Shown here: positions 25,172 to 32,615 of the stretch, one piece after another
How the letters are laid out: every line of letters starts with the position of its first letter
How positions within the stretch are numbered: the stretch's first letter is position 1
Position numbers and translations under genes: made by a program
NCBI GenBank assembly: GCA_007692455.1
Contig: RECC01000048.1
Span: 1-39,899, forward strand
Source of the DNA: Alkalibacterium sp.
Lineage (GTDB): Bacteria > Bacillota > Bacilli > Lactobacillales > Carnobacteriaceae_A
Length of the DNA stretch: 39,899 nt
Reading direction: 5' to 3'
Notes under the pieces: model-generated
Told to the model about the DNA's origin: nothing
Database searches by the model: none
The model's input: only the letters and a program-made list of their open reading frames with translations

Positions 25172-25211
25172 AAACGCCTTTGTCTCCTTTTTGGGATTAG
25201 AGGCGTTTTTT
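25172..25211 (+). terminator. Terminator of topA
   Basis: An eight-base outer stem (25172-25179 with 25201-25208, AAACGCCT), a partly paired inner loop and a T-rich end, 26 bases behind the topA stop. Confidence 0.7.
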
Positions 25212-25351
25212 CAATACCGGTTGAGTCTCTGACTCTGATTACCTATTACCGGGTAAATAAAGAGGAATCTAAATAAAGCTGGCTGACTTTGCTCACTACT
25301 GAATTAGCTTTTTTTCAAAGTCGATTTTAAATAGGTTAACTTTCAATGCTA

Positions 25352-25360
25352 TGGTAAAAT
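25352..25360 (+). promoter_or_regulatory. Possible xerC promoter (extended -10)
   Basis: TGG directly before TAAAAT forms an extended -10 (25352-25360), 25 bases before the xerC start. No good -35 is seen. Confidence 0.35.
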
Positions 25361-25384
25361 AGAGAGGAAGAGGATGTGAAATGA

Positions 25385-26281
25385 GTGACAGATAAATGGG
25401 TAACCTTATTCGAAGACTATTTAACTAACGAACGACACTACTCCCCGTTAACAAACCAGGCCTATACGGAAGACATAAGGGATTTTCAACATTTCCTAAA
25501 TGAAACAGGAGAAGCTGACTTTTTGACCGTTTCTCTCTCTGATGCACGTATTTATTTAAGCTATTTGACAGATAAAGAGTATGCCAGGGCATCGATTTCA
25601 CGAAAAATATCAAGCTTGCGAGCCTTTTACCAGTTTCTTTTAAACAATGACATTATTTCTGATAACCCTTTTTCCTATCTGCACATTAAGAAAAAAGGAC
25701 GGCGCCTGCCCAGTTTCTTTTATGAAAAAGAGATGACGGCACTTTTTGAAGCAGCAGAGGGAACGAAACCGCTGGATCACCGAAATCAGGCACTGCTGGA
25801 GCTGCTTTACGGTACGGGTATTCGTGTGAGCGAATGCCAGGGAATTAAGCTGGAAGACGTAGACTTCACGATGGGCATGCTCTTTGTAAAAGGAAAGGGC
25901 AATAGGGAAAGGTACATTCCTTTTGGTCATTACGCCAGCGAAGCGATGAAAGTTTACCTTTCAGAGGGTCGCGATATTCTGATGAAAAAGTATAATAAAG
26001 ACCATTCGTACCTTTTTATCAATCATCACGGAGACCAGATTACTCAGAACGGCATACAGTTTGTCCTGACTGAACTGATTAAGAAAAGCAGCTTAACCAA
26101 TAACATCTCCCCCCACATGCTGAGGCATACGTTTGCGACTCATCTTTTAAACAATGGAGCGGACATACGGACTGTACAGGAACTGCTGGGGCACAAAAGC
26201 CTGTCTTCTACTCAAGTTTATACGCACGTTACGACAGAACATCTTCAGAAAAATTATAACACTTATCATCCAAGAGCCTGA
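25385..26281 (+). CDS. xerC: Tyrosine recombinase XerC
   Basis: 298 aa. It resolves chromosome dimers at dif together with XerD or XerS-type partners in Firmicutes. The N-terminal core-binding helices (about 1-90) are followed by the catalytic domain with the R in GTGIRVSECQGI, the K in VKGKGNRERYIP, the H-x-x-R of HMLRHTFATHLL, the second His in LLGHKSLSSTQ and the nucleophile in VYTHVTTE (Tyr about 279). The start is GTG at 25385; the ATG at 25381 reads into a stop after four codons. It lies between topA and hslV, the classic Bacilli order topA-xerC-hslVU, so it is a housekeeping recombinase rather than a mobile-element integrase. Confidence 0.94.
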   Translation: MTDKWVTLFEDYLTNERHYSPLTNQAYTEDIRDFQHFLNETGEADFLTVSLSDARIYLSYLTDKEYARASISRKISSLRAFYQFLLNNDIISDNPFSYLHIKKKGRRLPSFFYEKEMTALFEAAEGTKPLDHRNQALLELLYGTGIRVSECQGIKLEDVDFTMGMLFVKGKGNRERYIPFGHYASEAMKVYLSEGRDILMKKYNKDHSYLFINHHGDQITQNGIQFVLTELIKKSSLTNNISPHMLRHTFATHLLNNGADIRTVQELLGHKSLSSTQVYTHVTTEHLQKNYNTYHPRA

Positions 26282-26308
26282 AGCTTTATCAGGGGGCATA
26301 CAGTTTTT

Positions 26309-26337
26309 TTGAAACTAAGAGAAAACAATAGTATAGT
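26309..26337 (+). promoter_or_regulatory. Promoter of hslVU
   Basis: TTGAAA (26309-26314), a 17-base spacer and TATAGT (26332-26337). A leader of about 75 bases follows, with an imperfect hairpin around 26343-26380. No CtsR or CIRCE operator is recognised. Confidence 0.55.
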
Positions 26338-26417
26338 GGATAAGGGTAAAGTGATTGAATACATTCTTTTGCTTTTACCTGAGAAATCAACACTGAAATA
26401 AATGGAGGATTTTTAAA

Positions 26418-26957
26418 ATGACAGAATTTCATGCAACCACAATTTTAGCGATTCATCATAAAGGTGAATGTGCCATGGCCGGAGATGGCCAGGTTACAAT
26501 GGGCGAGCAAGTCGTAATGAAAAGTAAAGCCCGTAAAGTCAGAAAAATATATAACAATGAAGTATTAGTTGGCTTTGCCGGCAGTGTTGCGGATGCCTTT
26601 ACGCTTGAAGAAAAATTTGAAGGCTATTTGAATCAATATAATGGCCATCTGATGCGTGCGGCTGTTGAACTGGCACAGGAATGGCGCACAGATAAAATGA
26701 TGAAAAATCTGGAGGCCCTGCTGATAGTCATGAATAAAGAGCAGATGCTTCTGATTTCCGGTAATGGAGAAGTTATTCAGCCGGATGACGGTATTCTCGG
26801 CATTGGCTCAGGCGGAAATTTTGCCTTATCAGCTGCGAGAGCTCTGAAGAAACATGGAGAAAACCTGACGGCAGAACAGATTGCAAAAGACAGTCTGACA
26901 GTGGCAGCAGACATTTGTGTTTACACTAACCACAATATTATAAGTGAAAAACTGTAA
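26418..26957 (+). CDS. hslV: ATP-dependent protease subunit HslV (ClpQ, CodW)
   Basis: 179 aa. The two-ring threonine-type peptidase core of the HslVU machine. The start reads [24 protein letters not shown]; Met is followed by Thr 2, while the TTI that aligns with E. coli Thr1 begins at residue 7. In B. subtilis CodW the corresponding N-terminal extension exposes a Ser nucleophile. Here the residue at that spot is Thr. Other motifs: [27 protein letters not shown] and [16 protein letters not shown] (in pieces). It has its own promoter, and hslU follows 13 bases after the stop, so the two form one operon. Confidence 0.95.
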   Translation: MTEFHATTILAIHHKGECAMAGDGQVTMGEQVVMKSKARKVRKIYNNEVLVGFAGSVADAFTLEEKFEGYLNQYNGHLMRAAVELAQEWRTDKMMKNLEALLIVMNKEQMLLISGNGEVIQPDDGILGIGSGGNFALSAARALKKHGENLTAEQIAKDSLTVAADICVYTNHNIISEKL

Positions 26958-26970
26958 GGAGAATGAATAG

Positions 26971-28398
26971 ATGAGAGCTAGAAATGATTTAACACCAAGA
27001 GAAATTGTCAGCCGACTGGACGCTTATATTGTCGGACAAAATGAAGCTAAAAAAGCAGTTGCGGTAGCATTAAGAAACAGATACCGTCGATTGAAGCTGG
27101 ATACTGAGATGCAGAGAGAGATTACTCCTAAAAACATTTTAATGATCGGGGCAACCGGTATAGGTAAAACAGAAATTGCTCGACGTCTTGCTGCTATCGT
27201 AGATGCGCCATTCCTAAAGGTGGAAGCGACTAAATTTACAGAAGTCGGCTACATTGGACGTGACGTTGAATCAATGGTTAGAGATTTAACGGAAGCATCA
27301 GTTCAGCTGGTCAAAGAAGAATACCGTAAAAATGTCCGGGGACGTGCTGAAAAAAGAGCGATTGAACGTGTAGCAAAAGCACTCGCACCTGGGATTAAGA
27401 AAGAAAAAAGCACCTATGACAACAACCCGCTAGCCGGCATGTTCAAAGGTATGGGGATGGACCCGAATCAGTTTGCTCAGGCGAATGAAGAGGAAGAAGA
27501 GGAAACAGTCACGTCGGAAATTTCTTCCAAGCGGGATGAACTGAAAGACCAGATAGCCAAAGGGATGCTGGACAGCAGAGAAGTTGAAATCAAAGTGGTT
27601 GAAAAGAAACAGACACCTAACAACCCAATGAGTGCGCCGATGGAATCCATGGGTATCGATTTATCTGAGACACTGGGTGCTTTATCACCAAGTAAAAAGG
27701 TCAAGCGTAAAGTCACGGTTAAAGAAGCAGTTGAAATATTTACTGAAGAAGAAGCAGATAAGCTGATTAATCAGGAAGACATTAATTCTGATGCTGTTCA
27801 CCTAACTGAGAACGCCGGGATTATCTTTATTGATGAAATAGATAAGATTACATCTAAAGGACAGCAGAACAGTGGTCAGGTATCAAGAGAAGGTGTACAG
27901 AGAGATATCCTTCCGATTGTTGAAGGGTCAAGTGTTAAAACAAAATACGGGACTGTTCATACTGACCATATTCTCTTTATTGGTTCAGGGGCCTTCCACT
28001 TGTCTAAGCCAAGCGATTTGATTCCAGAACTGCAGGGACGTTTTCCTATCCGCGTAGAATTGAATGATTTGACGAATGAAGATTTTGTCAAGATTCTGAC
28101 CGAACCGCAAAATGCCTTAATTAAGCAGTACCGTGCTTTACTGGGTACTGAAAATATTGACGTTGTCTTCACGATGGAGGCCATTGAGAAAATTGCTGAT
28201 ATAGCCTTTGACGTGAACGAATCAACAGACAATATTGGTGCTAGACGTCTGCATACAATTCTTGAGCGCTTGCTGGAAGATCTGTTGTTCGAATCACCGG
28301 ATATGAGTATGGGCGAAGTAAAAATTACACAAAAATATGTTGAAGATAAAATCGGTCATATTGTGGAAAACAAAGACCTGACGCGATACATTCTATAA
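26971..28398 (+). CDS. hslU: ATP-dependent protease ATPase subunit HslU (ClpY, CodX)
   Basis: 475 aa. The AAA+ unfoldase that feeds HslV. The start includes [34 protein letters not shown] (in pieces). The Walker A is [15 protein letters not shown] (near 60), where the family usually has GPTG. Walker B is [10 protein letters not shown] (near 285). The HslU-specific I domain (about 110-250) carries the low-complexity acidic run [11 protein letters not shown]. The C-terminal DLTRYIL tail, which docks into HslV, is intact. AAGGAG is before the ATG. A diguanylate cyclase gene follows 28 bases after the stop, where codY is usual in Bacilli. Confidence 0.95.
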   Translation: MRARNDLTPREIVSRLDAYIVGQNEAKKAVAVALRNRYRRLKLDTEMQREITPKNILMIGATGIGKTEIARRLAAIVDAPFLKVEATKFTEVGYIGRDVESMVRDLTEASVQLVKEEYRKNVRGRAEKRAIERVAKALAPGIKKEKSTYDNNPLAGMFKGMGMDPNQFAQANEEEEEETVTSEISSKRDELKDQIAKGMLDSREVEIKVVEKKQTPNNPMSAPMESMGIDLSETLGALSPSKKVKRKVTVKEAVEIFTEEEADKLINQEDINSDAVHLTENAGIIFIDEIDKITSKGQQNSGQVSREGVQRDILPIVEGSSVKTKYGTVHTDHILFIGSGAFHLSKPSDLIPELQGRFPIRVELNDLTNEDFVKILTEPQNALIKQYRALLGTENIDVVFTMEAIEKIADIAFDVNESTDNIGARRLHTILERLLEDLLFESPDMSMGEVKITQKYVEDKIGHIVENKDLTRYIL

Positions 28399-28426
28399 AA
28401 AATCATGAGATCAATGAGGTGTTCAG

Positions 28427-29419
28427 ATGCTGAACCAGACGAATACAGAGTTAACCAGAGAAGAATTAATGGATAAAATCGAGGCTCAGAATCTGTTAAT
28501 TAACGAACTTCTGGCTGAAAAAGAGGCTGAAGTCAAACTCGATTATCCCTGGAAAGGCAATCTGGGACACTGGTACTGGAATATTCAATCTAACGACGTT
28601 GTATTTAATCCATTAAAGGTTACAGCTCTAGGCTACTCCAAAGATGAAATTCCCGAAAAAGTACCGTATGAATTTTTTACTGATAAATTGCATCCTGATG
28701 ATTACATTACTGCAATGGATAAGATGATGCAGCATCTCAAAGGTGAAACACCGGTTTATGAAATAGAGTACCGTATAAAAGCCAAAGACGGTAAGTGGAA
28801 ATGGTTCTATGATAGAGGAAAAGTCACTCAGAGAGAAGAAGACGGCACGCCGCTTTTTGCTTCTGGAATTGTTTTTGATGTGACGAGTCAAAAAGAAAAG
28901 GAAGAAAATCTTGAAGAACTAACCTCAAGTCTGATTGAAATTGTGGAGAAAGATGAACTGACAGAAATCAGAAATCGCCGTTCTATTTTTAGAGAATTGA
29001 AGGCAAAAATGATGAAAAGCTCAATCGAGGAAGAGCAGCTTGTCATCGCCATGCTGGATATTGATGACTTTAAACGGATCAACGATACTAAAGGACACGT
29101 ATATGGGGATTATGTACTGAAAGAAGTGGCGAAATCGCTCAGTAAAACACTAACTGACAAAGGCTGTGTCGGGCGATACGGTGGCGAAGAGTTTCTTGTC
29201 ATCCTGCCTCTTATGGGCAGAGATGAAGCCGAACAACTTTTGAACAGCTGCCGGGAAGCTGTTATCTTCAATGAGTTTCTTAAAAACGAATCGATTACCA
29301 TCAGTGGTGGCTATACACTGTTCGATCATCACGACTCGCATGAAGAGTTCATTGATGAAGCTGATAATTACTTGTATCAGGCTAAACGCTCTGGCAAGAA
29401 CAAAATTGTTGGGCCATAA
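28427..29419 (+). CDS. Diguanylate cyclase with a PAS sensor domain
   Basis: 330 aa, soluble. A coiled start (1-35) leads into a PAS domain (about 45-155), with the family-typical YEIEYRIKAKDGKWKWFYDRG (in part) and GIVFDVTSQKE ending, then a short helical link and a GGDEF domain (about 175-330). The active-site loop is GRYGGEEF (250-256), and the metal Asp is in MLDIDDFKRIND, so it should make cyclic di-GMP from two GTP. The usual inhibitory RxxD site five residues before GGEEF is absent, so product feedback is likely lost. The gene directly follows hslU (28-base gap) with GAGGT before the ATG and ends at a terminator, so it can be read from the hslVU promoter. The signal sensed by the PAS domain is unknown. 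Confidence 0.93.
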   Translation: MLNQTNTELTREELMDKIEAQNLLINELLAEKEAEVKLDYPWKGNLGHWYWNIQSNDVVFNPLKVTALGYSKDEIPEKVPYEFFTDKLHPDDYITAMDKMMQHLKGETPVYEIEYRIKAKDGKWKWFYDRGKVTQREEDGTPLFASGIVFDVTSQKEKEENLEELTSSLIEIVEKDELTEIRNRRSIFRELKAKMMKSSIEEEQLVIAMLDIDDFKRINDTKGHVYGDYVLKEVAKSLSKTLTDKGCVGRYGGEEFLVILPLMGRDEAEQLLNSCREAVIFNEFLKNESITISGGYTLFDHHDSHEEFIDEADNYLYQAKRSGKNKIVGP

Positions 29420-29454
29420 TCAATCAGTACAATTAAATTGAAGCAATGCAGCAA

Positions 29455-29500
29455 ACGAAAAAAGGATTATCTCAGAATGGGAGATAATCCTTTTTTTCGT
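29455..29500. terminator. Bidirectional terminator between the cyclase and plsY
   Basis: A long A-T-flanked stem (29455-29473 with 29481-29500, core GGATTATCTC) with a 7-base loop and six- to seven-base A and T runs. It ends the hslVU-cyclase transcript and the plsY transcript. Confidence 0.85.
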
Positions 29501-29537
29501 TTTTCTATTGCTTTGCTTTAGAATAAACTTAATGAAA

Positions 29538-30140
29538 TTAATCTTTTTTTGAGCTTTTTCTGCCAAACGGCACTCTGCTTTCTTCACCTTTTCTAATACG
29601 TTCAATATTAGACCGGTGACGGACGATAACGATAATCATAGCTAACCAGACAATTACCGCAAAGATCGTATCTCCAATAAAGAGAGAGACTGCAGCAGCG
29701 ACGAGCACGACAACAATACTGGCTAAGCTGACCATGCTTGACCAGAGCAAAACGGCAACCCATACGAACAGTAGAAAAGGTGCGAGCAGAGGTTGGGCAC
29801 CTAAGGCGATACCTGCACTGGTTGCCACGGCTTTTCCACCCTTAAAACGCGCAAATATCGGAAATACATGACCGATTACTGCAAATATACCGACAATCAT
29901 GGGATGGATAGTCAAACCCAGCCAGACGGGAAGCAGTGCAGCGACCGTTCCTTTTGCAATATCAAGTATCAGAACAATTGTACCGGCATTTTTACCAAGA
30001 ACTCTATACGTATTGGTCGTACCGGAATTGCCGCTTCCGTGTTCTCTAATATCTGTCTGAAAAAATAGTTTTCCAATCCAGACCCCTGAAGGAATGGATC
30101 CTAATAAATACGCCACTACTATGACGATGATTTCAACCAA
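29538..30140 (-). CDS. plsY: Glycerol-3-phosphate acyltransferase PlsY
   Basis: 200 aa with five to six membrane helices. It transfers an acyl group from acyl-phosphate to glycerol-3-phosphate, the first step of phospholipid synthesis. Conserved loops: AYLLGSIPSGVWIGK with the first catalytic region, HGSGNSGTTNTYRVLGK, GHVFPIFARFKGGKAVATS, and the final HRSNIERIRKGEE. The start is TTG, with AAGGAGG seven bases before it. The C-terminal KSSKKD tail is basic. It is a single gene in reverse orientation between the cyclase and the iron transporter. In many Lactobacillales plsY lies next to parE; here the iron operon sits between. Confidence 0.95.
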   Translation of the reverse strand: MVEIIVIVVAYLLGSIPSGVWIGKLFFQTDIREHGSGNSGTTNTYRVLGKNAGTIVLILDIAKGTVAALLPVWLGLTIHPMIVGIFAVIGHVFPIFARFKGGKAVATSAGIALGAQPLLAPFLLFVWVAVLLWSSMVSLASIVVVLVAAAVSLFIGDTIFAVIVWLAMIIVIVRHRSNIERIRKGEESRVPFGRKSSKKD

Positions 30141-30281
30141 CTGATTTCCTCCTTGCTTATCTTGACGCTAAATATTATTTTAACACGTTTTTTTCTCCAC
30201 CGGTATCTTTTTATAAGGGCTGACATAAGAGAGAAGTCCACAAAACTGACAAATTAAGTGATGTTATCAGTAAGTTAATTG

Positions 30282-30290
30282 TGATATACT
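30282..30290 (+). promoter_or_regulatory. Promoter of fbpC (extended -10)
   Basis: TGA followed by TATACT (30285-30290) is an extended -10, with a poor -35. The Fur box lies just behind it. Confidence 0.5.
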
Positions 30291-30299
30291 GCATTTAAT

Positions 30300-30314
30300 T
30301 GATAATCATTCTCA
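30300..30314 (+). promoter_or_regulatory. Fur box ahead of fbpC
   Basis: The 7-1-7 pattern TGATAATCATTCTCA (consensus TGATAAT-N-ATTATCA) matches 14 of 15 positions. It lies about 10 bases after the -10, where bound Fur-Fe2+ would block transcription start. Confidence 0.8.
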
Positions 30315-30350
30315 ATAATTATGGACAGAATTGAGAAAAGGAGCATCTAT

Positions 30351-31412
30351 ATGTCATTTATTTCTATATCCAATTTAACCAAACAGTTTTCGGATTCCGC
30401 TTTACCGGCGGTGAACGATATTAGCTTCAACATAGGAAAAGGGGAAATCGTCTCCCTTCTGGGCCCAAGTGGCTGCGGTAAGACAACTGCCTTGAGAATG
30501 ATTGCGGGCTTTGAGAACCCTACTAAGGGTCTCATAAAAGTCGGCAGTCAACTTGTTGTTTCAGATTCTGCAGTAGTGCCACCGGAAAAAAGGGGCATAG
30601 GTATGGTATTTCAGGAACACGCTTTGTTTCCACATATGAGTGTAGCTAAAAATATTATGTACGGTCTGAAACATATGAGAAAAAATGAAAAATTAAAAAA
30701 AGTAAGAGAAATGTTGGAACTGGTTGAACTGACAGACTTTGCAGAGTCTGTACCTGCGAATTTATCAGGAGGACAGCAGCAGAGAGTGGCTATTGCCCGT
30801 GCTCTGGCCCCGTCTCCGCATGTGATTTTACTGGACGAACCATTCAGCAGTATCGATGCCAGTCTGCGTGAAAAGATGAGGCAGGATATTTCCACTATTT
30901 TAAAGAAGGCCGATGCGACAGCAATAATCGTTACGCATGATCAGAAAGATGCATTTGCAGTGGCAGATAAGGTCGTGGTCATGAATAATGGCATGATACA
31001 GCAGATTTCCACTCCAAAGGAATTATACCGCTGTCCCGTCAACTGTTTTGTAGCGCAGTTTGTAGGAAAAACCAATTTGATTCAAGGAATTGTCGACCAC
31101 CAGGCTAGGCAGGTACACACGGCTTTAGGCGAATTGCCCGTTTTGAGCGGCGTATATGCGCCAGACTCAAAAGTCATGTTGTCCATCAGACCGGAAACGA
31201 TTGAAGTCAATGCCATGGGGAAATACAACGGGATGGTTGACCGAATCGTATACGGGGGAGACACTCAGGAGATACATTTGACAGTTAATGGAAATGAAAA
31301 TCAGAGCCGAACACCAATCATCATTACTGCACCGATCAATCATGATATTCTTGTCGGTCATCCTATCCGTTTTTCAATTGAACAGGAAGCCGTTACCATT
31401 ATTGAACAGTAA
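30351..31412 (+). CDS. fbpC: Ferric-iron ABC transporter ATP-binding protein (FbpC type)
   Basis: 353 aa. One ABC cassette with Walker A GPSGCGKTT (near 39-47), Q-loop FQEHALFPHMSV, signature LSGGQQQRVAIARAL, Walker B VILLDEPFSSID and H-loop VTHDQKD. A C-terminal TOBE-like part (about 245-353, IRPETIEV) follows. The cassette class is that of Fe3+ and sulfate/polyamine importers. The fbpA-type binding protein and two-domain permease next to it, plus Fur boxes, make iron the best call. I chose the ATG at 30351 with AAAAGGAG before it; an earlier ATG at 30321 would add ten residues. Confidence 0.9.
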   Translation: MSFISISNLTKQFSDSALPAVNDISFNIGKGEIVSLLGPSGCGKTTALRMIAGFENPTKGLIKVGSQLVVSDSAVVPPEKRGIGMVFQEHALFPHMSVAKNIMYGLKHMRKNEKLKKVREMLELVELTDFAESVPANLSGGQQQRVAIARALAPSPHVILLDEPFSSIDASLREKMRQDISTILKKADATAIIVTHDQKDAFAVADKVVVMNNGMIQQISTPKELYRCPVNCFVAQFVGKTNLIQGIVDHQARQVHTALGELPVLSGVYAPDSKVMLSIRPETIEVNAMGKYNGMVDRIVYGGDTQEIHLTVNGNENQSRTPIIITAPINHDILVGHPIRFSIEQEAVTIIEQ

Positions 31413-31451
31413 AATTTTAAAGCTCATTGTGAAGTTATCAACAAAAATAGA

Positions 31452-31480
31452 TTGACTCAGTCCTTTGAATAGGGTAATCT
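31452..31480 (+). promoter_or_regulatory. Promoter ahead of fbpA
   Basis: TTGACT (31452-31457) and TAATCT (31475-31480) with a 17-base spacer; the -10 is weak. Confidence 0.4.
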
Positions 31481-31489
31481 TTTATTATC

Positions 31490-31508
31490 GATAATGATAA
31501 TCATTCTC
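31490..31508 (+). promoter_or_regulatory. Fur box ahead of fbpA
   Basis: The sequence GATAATGATAATCATTCTC matches the classic 19-bp Fur box GATAATGATAATCATTATC at 18 of 19 positions. An overlapping palindrome ATTATCGATAAT (31484-31495) extends it upstream. It lies ten bases behind the -10. Confidence 0.85.
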
Positions 31509-31528
31509 AATGAGAAGGGGAAGAACAT

Positions 31529-32575
31529 ATGAAAACGAATAAAGTGTTAACTGCATTAGGTATATCATCATTGGTTTTATTAGCTGGCTGTGCCAATACC
31601 AGTTCAGAATCTGGTGAGGCAAATGACGAACTGGTTGTGTATTCTTCACGTAATGAACAATTTGTAGCTGATCTTTTGGACAAGTTCGAGTCAGATACGG
31701 GCATTTCAGTTAGTGCCTTGCATGGTGTCGAACCATTGCAGCTGATGGAAGAAAGAAACAATGTTCAGGCAGATGTTTTCATTTCCAATGACATAGGGGC
31801 TCTTGAGTACTTGAATAATGAAGAGCTGCTCAAATCCACTGATTCTGATAATGTAGAGAGCATTGAGGAACAGTACCGGGCAGAAAATAACGAATGGATT
31901 GCCTTATCTTCCCGAGCTAGAGGATTTATTTACAATAAGGATTTGATTGACGAAGAGGATGTTCCCACCCGCATGGAAGACCTGATGGACGATACTTACA
32001 GTTCTGTAGAAAATGGTTTCGCGATTACCCGTGGAGGGAACGGAGGAATGATTTCCAATGTATCGGCTCTTAGACATGAATGGGGCGATGAGCGTACCAA
32101 AGACTGGGTTGAAGCTATTCAGGAAAATGCAGCAGGTATTTTCGAAGGGCATGGCGATATCAGACGAGCTGTAGGAGAGGGCATACACGCTTTCGGTCTC
32201 GTCAATAACTATTACTACCACCAGCAGCTTCTTGAGCCTGAAAACAATAACGTCGGTTTTGTTTATCCTGATCAGGCAGATGGAGAAATGGGCGCCATTG
32301 TTAATGCAGCTGGAGTGGGTCTGTTGAATGACAGCCCAAATGAAGGAGCCGCTGAAACATTTTTAAACTGGCTACTTGAAGAAGAAAATCAGCTTGCCTT
32401 TGTGGGAGAATCACTTGAAGTTCCAATCAACACTGAATTGGATCCGCCATTTGAGCAGGCAGTTAATTTATCTGAGTTGACTGTACAGGATATGCCGCTT
32501 CGTGAATTGGGTAACTATTTTGAAGACACCCGTTCGTTAATTGAAGATGCAGGGCTTGACTTGAATCTGAGATAA
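31529..32575 (+). CDS. fbpA: Ferric-iron ABC transporter substrate-binding lipoprotein (FbpA type)
   Basis: 348 aa. A lipobox LLAGC (Cys 21) after a short hydrophobic signal gives a lipid-anchored outer-face protein. The type 2 periplasmic-binding fold begins ELVVYSSRNEQFVADLLDKF and has the ADVFISNDIGALEYL hinge stretch. Three tyrosines in LVNNYYYHQQ (about 228-230) correspond to the adjacent Tyr pair that binds Fe3+ in FbpA/FutA-type proteins. The conserved TRGGNGGMISNVSAL and GLGLL-like AAGVGLLNDSPNEGAAETFLNWL (in part) are also typical. It has its own promoter and Fur box, 116 bases after fbpC, and the permease gene follows 40 bases later. Confidence 0.92.
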   Translation: MKTNKVLTALGISSLVLLAGCANTSSESGEANDELVVYSSRNEQFVADLLDKFESDTGISVSALHGVEPLQLMEERNNVQADVFISNDIGALEYLNNEELLKSTDSDNVESIEEQYRAENNEWIALSSRARGFIYNKDLIDEEDVPTRMEDLMDDTYSSVENGFAITRGGNGGMISNVSALRHEWGDERTKDWVEAIQENAAGIFEGHGDIRRAVGEGIHAFGLVNNYYYHQQLLEPENNNVGFVYPDQADGEMGAIVNAAGVGLLNDSPNEGAAETFLNWLLEEENQLAFVGESLEVPINTELDPPFEQAVNLSELTVQDMPLRELGNYFEDTRSLIEDAGLDLNLR

Positions 32576-32615
32576 AACGTGCAAAAACATTAGAGGTTAG
32601 TATAGGAGGGCAAAT

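Noticed and set aside
25385-26281. Mobile-element integrase
   Set aside because: The tyrosine recombinase has the size, motifs and topA-hslV neighbourhood of chromosomal XerC, and no att sites or phage genes are nearby.
26300-26417. CIRCE or CtsR operator before hslVU
   Set aside because: No TTAGCACTC-type inverted repeat or GGTCAA-type direct repeat was found, only an imperfect leader hairpin.
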